Source of the DNA: Burkholderia anthina
GTDB taxonomy: Bacteria; Pseudomonadota; Gammaproteobacteria; Burkholderiales; Burkholderiaceae
Assembly: GCF_001547525.1 (NCBI RefSeq)
Contig: NZ_CM003768.1
Coordinates: 496,001-560,000 of the forward strand
DNA length: 64,000 nt
Direction: 5' to 3'
Within the stretch, counting starts at the first letter, position 1; every line of letters begins with the position of its first letter. The notes under the pieces were generated by a model. The model was not told the origin of the DNA. It ran no database searches and was given only the letters and a program-made list of their open reading frames with translations. A program made the position numbers and the translations under genes. Shown here one piece after another: positions 33,978 through 44,266 of the stretch.

Positions 33978-34242
33978 GGATCGGCCCGGCGACGCCGGCG
34001 AACGAACGTGCCGCGGCGGATGAAATTGGCGCCCGCACGTTTTTTTCGATGCGATGTCGGCGGCCTCGGGAACTCCGGGCTTACCCGGTGTCCAAACGGG
34101 GCTGGATGGAATTCGCGGGCCTCGCCGGCCCGCCCGTCGGGTCGGTTTCGATCGTCATGGCTTTGTTTTGAAAGGGTTTTTTGTTGTTTTCAGTCGTTTT
34201 CCCGCCGCGTCGCCGCCTCGAAAATTCCTCCGGTTTCCCTTC

Positions 34243-34271
34243 TTGAATTTGTCAAAACCCGTCCATATAAT
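34243..34271 (+). promoter_or_regulatory. groESL promoter (sigma-70, with sigma-32-like overlap)
   Basis: TTGAAT at 34243-34248 and a consensus TATAAT at 34266-34271 are separated by 17 bp. The -35 overlaps CTTGAA, the heat-shock sigma-32 -35 sequence, so a second mode of recognition is possible. The -10 abuts the CIRCE element. Confidence 0.8.
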
Positions 34272-34297
34272 TAGCACTCGCTGCACGAGAGTGCTAA
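34271..34297. promoter_or_regulatory. CIRCE element, HrcA operator
   Basis: TTAGCACTC, nine spacer bases and GAGTGCTAA form a perfect CIRCE inverted repeat. The repressor HrcA binds it and blocks groESL at normal temperature; in the transcript it also forms a hairpin. Confidence 0.97.
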
Positions 34298-34369
34298 CAA
34301 TTCTCTGCCGGGCGATGAGCCGGGCAGTTCCCTAAGCGTTCTTCAATCTCAGTCAAGAGAGGAGTGAAT

Positions 34370-34663
34370 ATGAACCTTCGTCCTTTGCACGATCGCGTGA
34401 TCGTCAAGCGCCTGGATCAGGAAACCAAGACCGCCTCGGGCATCGTGATCCCCGACGCCGCTGCTGAAAAGCCGGATCAGGGCGAAGTCCTGGCCGTCGG
34501 CCCGGGCAAGCGCGACGACAAGGGCGCCCCGATCGCGCTCGACGTGAAGGTCGGCGATCGTGTTCTGTTCGGCAAGTACGCAGGCCAGACCGTGAAGGTC
34601 GACGGCAACGAACTGCTGGTCATGCGCGAAGAAGACATCATGGCCGTGGTCAACGCCAAGTAA
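34370..34663 (+). CDS. groES: GroES co-chaperonin
   Basis: 97 residues, standard length, from the ATG at 34370 with GAGAGGAG upstream. [15 protein letters not shown] at the start, GGxxxP-type mobile-loop region [20 protein letters not shown], and [20 protein letters not shown] are all typical. The heptamer caps GroEL during protein folding in the cytoplasm. A GTG at 34364 in frame is not the start, since it lies inside the Shine-Dalgarno region. groEL follows after 46 bp. Control is by the promoter and CIRCE element directly upstream. Confidence 0.99.
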   Translation: MNLRPLHDRVIVKRLDQETKTASGIVIPDAAAEKPDQGEVLAVGPGKRDDKGAPIALDVKVGDRVLFGKYAGQTVKVDGNELLVMREEDIMAVVNAK

Positions 34664-34706
34664 GCGTCCTCCGACGGTACATATTCCCAAGAATTCAAGG
34701 AGTTAG

Positions 34707-36350
<1,644 letters not shown>

Positions 36351-36405
36351 TCGACTTCGGTCGACGATGTCCGGAGCGCGCAGCGATGCGTGTTCCAGCC
36401 AAAAG

Positions 36406-36437
36406 AAAAGACCCGCAGCGATGCGGGTCTTTTTTTA
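36406..36437. terminator. Bidirectional terminator between groEL and thiD
   Basis: AAAAGACCCGC and GCGGGTCTTTT form an 11-bp stem with loop AGCGAT, followed by a T-run. A-runs on the other side make it work for both convergent genes. Confidence 0.93.
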
Positions 36438-36497
36438 TTTGCACGTGGAATTCGGCGCGCCGTTCGCGGCGGCGGGATCGGCTGGCCGCGTCGCCGC

Positions 36498-37364
36498 TCA
36501 ATGCCGATGCGACGTCCTCGGCGCCGAATCGGCCTTCACTGCCGGCGGCGTGTCCGACTCGTCGTTGCTGCGCGCCCAGAAGAACCGGTCGGGCAGGTAC
36601 GCACCCATGCCGGGCCGGAACGCGTCGCGCACGGCCTGGTACAGATATTCCTGCGCCTCGCGCACCGCTTCGGGCGGCTCCTGGCCGTTCGCGAGCAGCG
36701 CCGCGATGGCCGCGCCGAGCGTATCGGTGATGCCCATCAGCCGGTGCGGCGAGCGATCCCACATGTCTTCACGAAGCTGGCCTTCCTCGCCGTACAGCGT
36801 ATTGACGAGCCGGTGCGAACCCGTTTCCGACGACAGGATGTATTCGCAGCCCTGCGACAGCAGGTGCGACACGGCCGCGTCGAGATTCGGCGCCTCGGCA
36901 TCGCCATCCGGCTGCGCGAGCGCGATCAGCGTCGCGTGGTCGGCGACCAGCAGCGTGGTTTGCGGCGCCAGCAGATCGGCAATCGATTCGCGCAGGTCGT
37001 CGGCCGCGAGCACGTGTTCGTCGTCGAGCGTGAAATCGGGCGCGAGCACGAGCGGCACACCGTCGTAGTCGGCGACGACTTCGGCGATCGCGCTGACGAC
37101 TTCCGCGCGCGTGGCCGCGCCGATCTTGAACGCGGCAACCGGCATGTCTTCGAGCAGCATGCGCGCCTGCGCGGCGACGACGTCGGGGTCGAGGCCGGTC
37201 ACCTCGTCGCAGGCGGCCGAGTCGCGCACGGTATAGCCGGTCAGGACGGACACGCCGTGACAGCCCATGCTCGCCAGGGTCATCAGATCGGCTTGGAGGC
37301 CGGAGCCGCCGGTGGGATCGGACAGGCCGAAGGTGAGGACGATCGGAGGGGCGTTGCTGGACAT
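36498..37364 (-). CDS. thiD: Hydroxymethylpyrimidine/phosphomethylpyrimidine kinase
   Basis: 288 residues from MSSNAPPIVL (37364). The ribokinase-type ATP and substrate motifs of ThiD are present: FGLSDPTGGSGLQADLMTLA near residue 12 and TDTLGAAIAALLANGQEPPE near the end. ThiD phosphorylates hydroxymethylpyrimidine and then its monophosphate in thiamine pyrophosphate synthesis. Some family motifs are relaxed (ITDTLGAA in place of the usual GTGC-type anion hole), as in the long proteobacterial ThiD-like kinases. It converges with groEL and diverges from the rubredoxin gene. Confidence 0.85.
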   Translation of the reverse strand: MSSNAPPIVLTFGLSDPTGGSGLQADLMTLASMGCHGVSVLTGYTVRDSAACDEVTGLDPDVVAAQARMLLEDMPVAAFKIGAATRAEVVSAIAEVVADYDGVPLVLAPDFTLDDEHVLAADDLRESIADLLAPQTTLLVADHATLIALAQPDGDAEAPNLDAAVSHLLSQGCEYILSSETGSHRLVNTLYGEEGQLREDMWDRSPHRLMGITDTLGAAIAALLANGQEPPEAVREAQEYLYQAVRDAFRPGMGAYLPDRFFWARSNDESDTPPAVKADSAPRTSHRH

Positions 37365-37620
37365 GTAAAAATGGGGCAAGAGAAAAACGGACAAGCGACG
37401 GACGTGCGGACGGCGAGGCGGATGGGCTTTGTTCGGCCCCGTGTTGCCCGGCAGGCCGCACTTTTTAGCCATTATGCGGTGGAATCCGGCCGGTACGACG
37501 GATTTTTTAGCGCGGCGCAACGTAGTTGCCGTCCTCCAGCGCGATTGCTAGGCAGTCCGGCCCCGACACGGTACCATCATGGCTCCCGAATTTACCGACT
37601 TTTCCCCGACGCGGCTTAAG

Positions 37621-37791
37621 ATGGAATACAAGAGCTGGATGTGCCTGATTTGTGGCTGGATTTACGACGAAGAAGCCGGGCTGCCGGAAGAGGGCATTGC
37701 CCCGGGCACGCGCTGGGAAGACGTCCCGATCAACTGGACGTGCCCTGAATGCGGCGCCCGCAAGGAAGACTTCGAGATGGTCCAGATCTGA
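37621..37791 (+). CDS. Rubredoxin
   Basis: 56 residues, classic size. The two iron-binding cysteine pairs are CLIC (in MEYKSWMCLICGWIYDE) and CPEC (in NWTCPECGARKEDF), coordinating one Fe in a Cys4 site. It is a small cytoplasmic electron carrier. The ATG at 37621 gives the standard N-terminus; the frame stays open to 37579 but the extra residues are not family-like. It is transcribed away from thiD. Confidence 0.96.
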   Translation: MEYKSWMCLICGWIYDEEAGLPEEGIAPGTRWEDVPINWTCPECGARKEDFEMVQI

Positions 37792-37893
37792 CCGGACCGC
37801 TGGCCCACGAGCACTCCGCTCAGGCCTCGCACCGGCCCGGCGCTCGCGCCGCGGCACGCGCGAGCGACTTGACGATGACAGGCGCGCGTGCCC

Positions 37894-39195
37894 ATGACGT
37901 CCGATCCGGCGAACGTTCCCCACCCTGACGCATTGCCCAACCCGCGCGGCGGCGCCGTGCGCGCGGCCGATGCGTGGCTGGCGGCGGCCGCCGACGCGTT
38001 CGAGCGGCGCGACGACGCCGTGGCGCCGCTTGCCGCTGCCGCGGCCGTGCTGGCGGAAGCCGGCTGGCTGCCGGCCGCGCGCTTCGCCGGGCAACTATCG
38101 GCCGCCGTGCCGCTCGTTGCCACCGAGCCGACGTCGGCCGGCTGGCGTGCGGCGCTGCGGGATTTTCGTGCGGCCGTCGGGCGCCACAATCTGCGCGAGC
38201 TTGCGTGCTCGCCCGTTCTCTTCGAGCATTTCCGGGCGTTGCGCGCGCAAAGCGCCGCCGACCTGCGCGCGAGCGTGCCGCTCGATGCGCTGGCGCTCGT
38301 CGGCCGCGCGGTGCCGCCCGCCACGCTGCGCGCGCTGCCCGATACCGTCGCACCCCGGATTCGCGCCCGCTACGAGCAGGCGCTGCTCGGCGTGCTGCGT
38401 GCCGAACACGGTGCGCCGGGCGCGGCGCTCGACGAACTCGACGCGATGTTCGCCGCGCTCACCGACGACGCACCGTACGATTTCTGGCGGCTCGCGGCCG
38501 CGTGCGCGCGCGCGCTGCGGGCAAGCGGCGCGCCCGAGCTCAAGCGCTTTCTCGCGCGGACCAACCTGCTGCTCGGCGAACACGCGCAGGGCCGGCGCAG
38601 CGCGCCGCCCGACCTGGTGCGCGAGACGGTGGCGCTGCTATGGCGCGATTTCGCGCTGTTCGGCGCCGCGGCCGAGGACGTCGCGCTCGTCGACGTGCTG
38701 CACGACTACGGGTTGACGGTCGACTGGCACGTCGCCGGCACGCCCGCATCCGAGGCACTGTGGGAGGCCGATGCCGCGCGGGCCGAGCACGATGCGGTCA
38801 CAGCCGCCCCCACTCGTGCGCTCGGCGTCGTGACCGTCAATGCGCATGCCTACGAGGATTTCCTGCAGACCGCCGATGCGTCGATGGCCGATCTGGCGGC
38901 CAATCCGGCCACGGCCGACGCCGGCGCCGCATGGCACGCGTCCGGCGCCGCCTACCGGGTCGGCACGGCCGCGTGCGCGCTCGGGCTCGGCCACGCGGCG
39001 CTGCTGGCCGATACGCTCGGCCTGGCGTGGCGCCGTGCGGCGCACGGCGTGCCGCTCGCCGACGGCGGCCTCGATGCGCACCGCCATGCGTCCGACATGC
39101 TGCGCGCGGCGCTCCTGAAGATCGCGGCCGGCGTCGCGCCGCCGGACCTCACGGCGGCGTCCGAAGCGCTCGGCGCGGCGCTCGGCCGGAGCTGA
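37894..39195 (+). CDS. Uncharacterised helical protein, possible ChpA/PilL N-terminal relative
   Basis: 433 residues from the ATG at 37894 (a GTG at 37888 is also in frame). The protein is almost all alpha-helix, alanine-rich, with no signal or membrane segment. The first half resembles the N-terminal histidine-phosphotransfer region of the type IV pilus chemotaxis kinase ChpA/PilL (a helix pair with FEHFRALRAQSAADLRASVP, then FFLARTNLLL-like repeats), but no kinase core, CheW or receiver domain follows and no phospho-accepting histidine is obvious. It lies 103 bp after rubredoxin and 185 bp before yqgE, a conserved position. Function is unknown. Confidence 0.6.
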   Translation: MTSDPANVPHPDALPNPRGGAVRAADAWLAAAADAFERRDDAVAPLAAAAAVLAEAGWLPAARFAGQLSAAVPLVATEPTSAGWRAALRDFRAAVGRHNLRELACSPVLFEHFRALRAQSAADLRASVPLDALALVGRAVPPATLRALPDTVAPRIRARYEQALLGVLRAEHGAPGAALDELDAMFAALTDDAPYDFWRLAAACARALRASGAPELKRFLARTNLLLGEHAQGRRSAPPDLVRETVALLWRDFALFGAAAEDVALVDVLHDYGLTVDWHVAGTPASEALWEADAARAEHDAVTAAPTRALGVVTVNAHAYEDFLQTADASMADLAANPATADAGAAWHASGAAYRVGTAACALGLGHAALLADTLGLAWRRAAHGVPLADGGLDAHRHASDMLRAALLKIAAGVAPPDLTAASEALGAALGRS

Positions 39196-39379
39196 CGAAC
39201 AAGGGGACGGACACGCGACGGCGGGCCTCGCCGGGCGGGCCTGCAACACGCTGCCGACAGCGCCCGCGCGCGTGTTAGAGTGCCGTGTGATCCGCGCGCG
39301 CGCCGTTGCCAGCGCGGCGCGGCGTTGCTTGTTTATCGCGGCCCGGTCAGGTCGCGGCGTCTTTGCTAAAATTCAAACC

Positions 39380-39958
39380 ATGTCAAAGCCTTCCGATCGC
39401 ATCAATCTCACCAACCAGTTCCTGATCGCCATGCCGAACATGGCCGATCCGACGTTCTCGGGGACGGTGGTCTATCTTTGCGATCACAGCGAGCGCGGTG
39501 CGCTCGGCCTCGTCATCAATCGTCCCACCGACATCGACCTCGAGTCGCTGTTCAACCGCATCGACCTGAAGCTCGACATCGAGCCGTTGCTGCACATTCC
39601 CGTGTACTTCGGCGGCCCGGTCCAGACCGAGCGCGGCTTCGTGCTGCACGAGCCGGTCGAGGGCGCGAGCTACAACTCGTCGATGTCCGTCGACGGCGGG
39701 CTCGAGATGACGACGTCGAAGGACGTGCTCGAGGCGGTCGCGACGGGCACCGGCCCGAAACGCTTCCTGCTGACGCTCGGCCATGCGGGCTGGGGCGCCG
39801 GCCAGCTCGAGGAAGAAATTTCCCGCAACGGCTGGCTGACCGTCGCCGCCGATCCGCGCATCGTGTTCGACACGCCGGCCGAGGAGCGCTTCGAAGCCGC
39901 GCTCGGCCTGCTGGGCGTGAGCTCGTCGATGCTGTCCGGCGAAGCAGGGCACGCATGA
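39380..39958 (+). CDS. yqgE: YqgE (UPF0301) family protein
   Basis: 192 residues. The family patterns [38 protein letters not shown] and [18 protein letters not shown] are clear, as is [20 protein letters not shown]. The fold is known but the biochemical role is not. The start at 39380 gives the usual N-terminus. Its stop overlaps the ruvX start (ATGA), and the two genes are linked in most proteobacteria. Confidence 0.95.
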   Translation: MSKPSDRINLTNQFLIAMPNMADPTFSGTVVYLCDHSERGALGLVINRPTDIDLESLFNRIDLKLDIEPLLHIPVYFGGPVQTERGFVLHEPVEGASYNSSMSVDGGLEMTTSKDVLEAVATGTGPKRFLLTLGHAGWGAGQLEEEISRNGWLTVAADPRIVFDTPAEERFEAALGLLGVSSSMLSGEAGHA

Positions 39959-40404
39959 CTGGCGCGGGCGCGCGCGATGCGACGCTCCTGGCGTTCGACT
40001 ACGGCGAAAAACGGATCGGCGTCGCGATCGGCAACGCGCTGACGCGCTCGGCGCGTGCGCTCGTCGTGATCCAGAACCTGAACCGCGAACACCGCTTCAA
40101 GGCGGTCGGCGACCTACTGGCCGAATGGCGGCCGGACGCGCTCGTCGTGGGCCTGCCGATGCATCCGGACGGCACGCCGCACGACATGACGCAGCAGGCG
40201 AAGCGCTTCGGCAACCAGTTGAACGGCCGCTTCGGGCTGCCCGTCACGTGGGTCGACGAGCGCTATTCGTCGGTCGAGGCCGAGGCCGGGATGCGCGAGC
40301 GCAACGTGCGCGGCCGCGCCCGCACCGACATGCTCGATGCCGAAGCCGCGCGCGTCATTCTTCAACAGTATCTCGATCAATTGTCCGACCATGAGCATCA
40401 TTGA
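39955..40404 (+). CDS. ruvX: RuvX/YqgF pre-16S rRNA nuclease
   Basis: 149 residues, full-length. The RNase H-like fold's first strand carries [20 protein letters not shown] with the first catalytic Asp, and [16 protein letters not shown] and [12 protein letters not shown] supply further conserved residues. The enzyme processes the 5' end of 16S rRNA. It overlaps yqgE by 4 bp and pyrR by 14 bp (start at 40391), so the three are read in one transcript. Confidence 0.95.
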   Translation: MTGAGARDATLLAFDYGEKRIGVAIGNALTRSARALVVIQNLNREHRFKAVGDLLAEWRPDALVVGLPMHPDGTPHDMTQQAKRFGNQLNGRFGLPVTWVDERYSSVEAEAGMRERNVRGRARTDMLDAEAARVILQQYLDQLSDHEHH

Positions 40405-40903
40405 CGCCGAGGCGCTTTACCGCGTCCTGCTCGACCAGATCCGCGCCGCGTACGGCACGGCGTTCGCCGAACCGGGCGGCCCGCGGCTCGCCGGCATTCA
40501 CAGCGGCGGCGCGTGGCTCGCCGAGCGCCTCGCGCGCGATCTCGGCGCACCGGCGTTCGGCGTCGTCAACGTCGCGCTGCACCGCGACGACTACGCGAAG
40601 AAGGGGCTGCACAGCCAGGCCAGCCCGACGTCGCTGCCGTTCGAGATCGACGGCGCGCGCATCGTGCTCGTCGACGACGTGCTGTACACCGGGCGCACCG
40701 TGCGCGCGGCGCTCAACGAGCTGTTCGACTACGGCCGTCCGGCCGCGGTCGAGCTCGCGGTGCTCGCCGATCGCGGCGGCCGCGAGCTGCCGGTTGCCGC
40801 ACGCTTCGCGGGCGGCACGCTCGACGTGGCGGCCGGCGCGACGCTCGTGCTCGCGCGCGACGATGCGCGGTTCACGCTGCGCGTCGAGTCGCACGGCGCC
40901 TGA
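40391..40903 (+). CDS. pyrR: PyrR bifunctional protein (pyr regulator / uracil phosphoribosyltransferase)
   Basis: 170 residues. The phosphoribosyltransferase signature [20 protein letters not shown] binds PRPP, and [20 protein letters not shown] is the family N-terminal motif. PyrR converts uracil and PRPP to UMP; in Gram-positive bacteria it also binds pyr leader RNA, but in proteobacteria the regulatory role is less certain. The gene starts inside ruvX and precedes pyrB by 73 bp containing a hairpin. The placement ties it to pyrimidine synthesis. Confidence 0.92.
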   Translation: MSIIDAEALYRVLLDQIRAAYGTAFAEPGGPRLAGIHSGGAWLAERLARDLGAPAFGVVNVALHRDDYAKKGLHSQASPTSLPFEIDGARIVLVDDVLYTGRTVRAALNELFDYGRPAAVELAVLADRGGRELPVAARFAGGTLDVAAGATLVLARDDARFTLRVESHGA

Positions 40904-40923
40904 ACCACACGCGAACCGTATCC

Positions 40924-40953
40924 CGGGCCGCTGGTTTGCACCGCGGCCCGTTT
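40924..40953 (+). promoter_or_regulatory. Hairpin in the pyrR-pyrB gap
   Basis: CGGGCCGC and GCGGCCCG form a perfect 8-bp stem with an 11-nt loop, followed by TTT. It could be a weak terminator or attenuator just upstream of pyrB. Confidence 0.45.
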
Positions 40954-40976
40954 GCATAGTTGGAATCACGCACACC

Positions 40977-42008
40977 ATGACCACCGACACCACTGGCCGC
41001 ACCGGCAATCCCGCGGCGGCCGCGAGCCCCGACCGGTTTCGCTACGGTTTCCTGAAGGGCAACCCGCAGCTCACGAAAAACGGCGAGCTGAAGCATCTGC
41101 TGTCGATCGAAGGGCTGCCGCGCTCGATCGTCAATCACATCCTCGATACGGCCGAGCAGTTCGTCAGCGTGACGGACCGTGAAGTGAAGAAGGTGCCGCT
41201 CTTGCGCGGCAAGTCCGTGTTCAACCTGTTCTTCGAGAACTCGACGCGCACCCGCACGACCTTCGAGATCGCCGCGACGCGCCTGTCGGCCGACGTGCTG
41301 AACCTGAACATCAACGCGTCGTCCACGAGCAAGGGCGAATCGCTGCTCGACACGATCAACAACCTGTCGGCGATGCATGCCGACCTGTTCGTCGTACGCC
41401 ACGCGTCGAGCGGCGCGCCGTACCTGATCGCCGAGCACTGCGCGCCGCACGTGCACGTGATCAACGCCGGCGACGGCCGCCACGCGCATCCGACGCAAGG
41501 CCTGCTCGACATGTACACGATCCGCCACTACAAGCGCGACTTCACGAAGCTGCGCGTGGCGATCGTCGGCGACATCCTGCATTCGCGCGTCGCGCGCTCC
41601 GACATCCACGCACTCACCACGCTCGGCGTGCCCGAAGTGCGCGCGATCGGCCCGCGCACGCTGCTGCCGGGCGGCCTCGAACAGATGGGCGTGAAGGTGT
41701 TCCACAACCTCGACGAAGGGCTGAAGGGCGTCGACGTGATCATCATGCTGCGCCTGCAGAACGAACGGATGAGCGGCGCGCTGCTGCCGTCCGCGCAGGA
41801 GTACTTCAAGACGTGGGGCCTGACGCCCGAGCGCCTCGCGCTCGCCGCGCCCGACGCGATCGTGATGCACCCGGGGCCGATGAACCGCGGCGTCGAGATC
41901 GATTCGCAGGTCGCCGACGGCCCGCAGTCGGTGATCCTCAACCAGGTCACGTTCGGCATCGCCGTGCGGATGGCGGTGATGGGCATCGTCGCCGGCAACA
42001 GCGACTGA
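40977..42008 (+). CDS. pyrB: Aspartate carbamoyltransferase catalytic subunit
   Basis: 343 residues. The carbamoyl-phosphate motif [20 protein letters not shown], the STSKGES loop and [12 protein letters not shown] are intact, as is the aspartate-binding RLQNERM. It condenses carbamoyl phosphate with aspartate, the first committed step of pyrimidine synthesis. It belongs to the class that forms a stable complex with an inactive dihydroorotase homologue, and such a gene (42070) follows after 61 bp. Confidence 0.96.
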   Translation: MTTDTTGRTGNPAAAASPDRFRYGFLKGNPQLTKNGELKHLLSIEGLPRSIVNHILDTAEQFVSVTDREVKKVPLLRGKSVFNLFFENSTRTRTTFEIAATRLSADVLNLNINASSTSKGESLLDTINNLSAMHADLFVVRHASSGAPYLIAEHCAPHVHVINAGDGRHAHPTQGLLDMYTIRHYKRDFTKLRVAIVGDILHSRVARSDIHALTTLGVPEVRAIGPRTLLPGGLEQMGVKVFHNLDEGLKGVDVIIMLRLQNERMSGALLPSAQEYFKTWGLTPERLALAAPDAIVMHPGPMNRGVEIDSQVADGPQSVILNQVTFGIAVRMAVMGIVAGNSD

Positions 42009-42069
42009 GCCCGCTTTCGCGCCTCCTCGTTCAGGCATTCAACGCAATCAACGCATTCACAGACAGCGC

Positions 42070-43347
42070 ATGAAGATTCATATCAAAGGCGGCACGCTGA
42101 TCGACCCGGTCGCCGGCACCGAACGGCAGGCCGACGTATTCGTCGCGGACGGCAAGATCGCCGCGCTTGGCGGCGCGCCGGCCGGTTTCAACGCGGACAA
42201 GACGATCGACGCATCGGGCCTGATCGTCGCGCCCGGCCTCGTCGACCTGTGCGCGCGACTGCGCGAGCCCGGCTACGAACACAAGGCGACGCTCGCGTCC
42301 GAGATGGCCGCGGCCGTCGCAGGCGGCGTCACGACGCTCGTGTGCCCGCCGGACACCGACCCGGTGCTCGACGAGCCGGGCCTCGTCGAAATGCTCAAGT
42401 TCCGTGCGCGCAATCTGCGGCAGGCGAACGTGCATCCGCTCGGCGCGCTGACCGTCGGCCTCAAGGGCGAAGTGATCACCGAGATGGTCGCGCTGACCGA
42501 ATCCGGCTGCGTCGGCTTCACGCATGCGAACGTGCCGGTGCGCGACACGCAGGTGCTGCTGCGCGCGCTGCAATACGCGAGCACGTATGGCTACACGACG
42601 TGGCTGCGTCCGCTCGACGCGTTCATCGGCCGCGGCGGCGTGGCCGCGAGCGGCGCGCTCGCGTCGCGGCTCGGGCTGTCCGGCGTGCCGGTCGCGGCCG
42701 AGACGATCGCGCTGCACACCATTTTCGAGCTGATGCGCGTGACGGGCGCGCGCGTGCACCTCGCGCGGCTGTCGTCGGCGGCCGGCCTCGCGCTCGTGCG
42801 CGCGGCGAAGGCCGAAGGGTTGCCCGTGACCTGCGACGTCGGCGTGAACCATGTCCACCTGATCGACGTCGACATCGGCTACTTCGATTCGCAGTTCCGG
42901 CTCGATCCGCCGCTGCGCGGCGAGCGCGACCGCGAAGCGATCCGCGCGGCGCTTGCCGACGGCACGATCGACGCGATCTGCTCCGATCACACGCCGGTCG
43001 ACGACGACGAGAAGCTGCTGCCGTTTGCCGAAGCGACGCCGGGCGCGACGGGGCTCGAGCTGCTGCTGTCGCTCACGCTGAAGTGGGCGGACGAGACGCG
43101 CACGCCGCTCGCGCAGGCGCTGCGCCGCATCACGGCCGCGCCGGCCGACGTGCTGCAACTGCCGGCCGGGCGCCTCGCCGAAGGCGGCGCGGCGGACCTG
43201 TGCGTGTTCGACCCGCGCGCGCACTGGCGCGTCGAGCCGCGTGCGCTGAAGAGCCAGGGCCACAACTCGCCGTTCCTCGGCTACGAACTGCCGGCCACCG
43301 TGCGCGCGACGCTCGTGGGCGGGCAGGTCGCGTTCGAGCGCCACTGA
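42070..43347 (+). CDS. Dihydroorotase homologue PyrC', probably non-catalytic
   Basis: 425 residues, normal length for type I dihydroorotase. The first metal motif, normally PGLVDxHxHLREPG, reads PGLVDLCARLREPG: both metal-binding histidines are replaced (Cys and Arg). Other ligand positions are also altered (HLARLSSA and VTCDVGVNHVHL), while structural motifs such as AICSDHTPVDDDEK remain. In Pseudomonas the equivalent PyrC' (PyrX) does not catalyse the reaction but is needed for assembly of the aspartate carbamoyltransferase complex. The same role is likely here, with an active pyrC elsewhere. Confidence 0.9.
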   Translation: MKIHIKGGTLIDPVAGTERQADVFVADGKIAALGGAPAGFNADKTIDASGLIVAPGLVDLCARLREPGYEHKATLASEMAAAVAGGVTTLVCPPDTDPVLDEPGLVEMLKFRARNLRQANVHPLGALTVGLKGEVITEMVALTESGCVGFTHANVPVRDTQVLLRALQYASTYGYTTWLRPLDAFIGRGGVAASGALASRLGLSGVPVAAETIALHTIFELMRVTGARVHLARLSSAAGLALVRAAKAEGLPVTCDVGVNHVHLIDVDIGYFDSQFRLDPPLRGERDREAIRAALADGTIDAICSDHTPVDDDEKLLPFAEATPGATGLELLLSLTLKWADETRTPLAQALRRITAAPADVLQLPAGRLAEGGAADLCVFDPRAHWRVEPRALKSQGHNSPFLGYELPATVRATLVGGQVAFERH

Positions 43348-43366
43348 ACCACGCCGGACCTTCGCC

Positions 43367-44224
43367 ATGATCGCCTTTCGCAAGCTGCGTCTCGTCTTTC
43401 ACCTGTTGCGCGGCATGGTGATCGTCGCGCTGCGTTTTTCGCACGTCACGCCCGCGCGCCGCGCCGAGTTGACGCGCCGCTGGTCGGTCAAGATGCTGCG
43501 CATCTGCGGGATGCGCCTCGTCGTCCACAACGACGGCGCGCGGCTCGACGCGAGCGCGCTCGTCGTGGGCAACCACGTGTCGTGGCTCGACATCTACGCG
43601 GTCAACGCGTGGCGGCCGACGCCGTTCGTGTCGAAGGCCGAGGTGCGGCAGTGGCCGGTCGTCGGCTGGCTCGCCGAGAAGCTCGACACCGTGTTCCTGC
43701 AGCGCGAGAAGCGCACCGAGGCGATGCGGATCATGCACGAGATGGCCGAACGCCTGCGCAACGGCGGCGTGATGTGCGTGTTTCCGGAAGGGACGACGTC
43801 CGACGGCCAGGATCTGCTGCCGTTCCATGCGAACCTGTTCCAGTCCGCGGTGTCGGCCGGCTGCGCGGTGCAGCCGATCTGCCTGATGTACGAGGATGCG
43901 CACGGGCGGCAGTCGGTCGCGCCGGCCTACACGGGCGATTTGTCGCTCGGCAAGTCGCTCGACATGGTGCTGCGCGGCGGCCCGCTCGTCGCGCATTTGT
44001 ACGTGTGCGAACCGATCGCGCCGGGCGGCGATCGCCGCGCGACGTCCGCGGCGGCGCGCGATGCGATCGCGACCGCACTGGCGGCGATGCAGGAGAAGGT
44101 CGGCAAGCCGACGGCCGAGTCGCTCGCCGAGCTGCAGAAGCATGCGTATCCGGCGACCGAGCTCGGCGCCGGTGCGGCGGGCGAGGCGGCAGCGGACGCG
44201 CCCGTGCCGGGGCGCGAGGGCTGA
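43367..44224 (+). CDS. plsC: 1-acyl-sn-glycerol-3-phosphate acyltransferase
   Basis: 285 residues. The PlsC HX4D catalytic motif is NHVSWLDIY, and the second motif is FPEGTTSDG. An N-terminal hydrophobic segment (FRKLRLVFHLLRGMVIVAL) anchors it in the inner membrane. It acylates lysophosphatidic acid to phosphatidic acid. The C-terminal ~40 residues are an alanine-rich tail. It lies 19 bp after pyrC' and is followed by apaH on the opposite strand. Confidence 0.92.
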   Translation: MIAFRKLRLVFHLLRGMVIVALRFSHVTPARRAELTRRWSVKMLRICGMRLVVHNDGARLDASALVVGNHVSWLDIYAVNAWRPTPFVSKAEVRQWPVVGWLAEKLDTVFLQREKRTEAMRIMHEMAERLRNGGVMCVFPEGTTSDGQDLLPFHANLFQSAVSAGCAVQPICLMYEDAHGRQSVAPAYTGDLSLGKSLDMVLRGGPLVAHLYVCEPIAPGGDRRATSAAARDAIATALAAMQEKVGKPTAESLAELQKHAYPATELGAGAAGEAAADAPVPGREG

Positions 44225-44266
44225 CGCGCTGCCCGGCCTGGCCGGGTCAGGCGAATCAGCGTGTGG

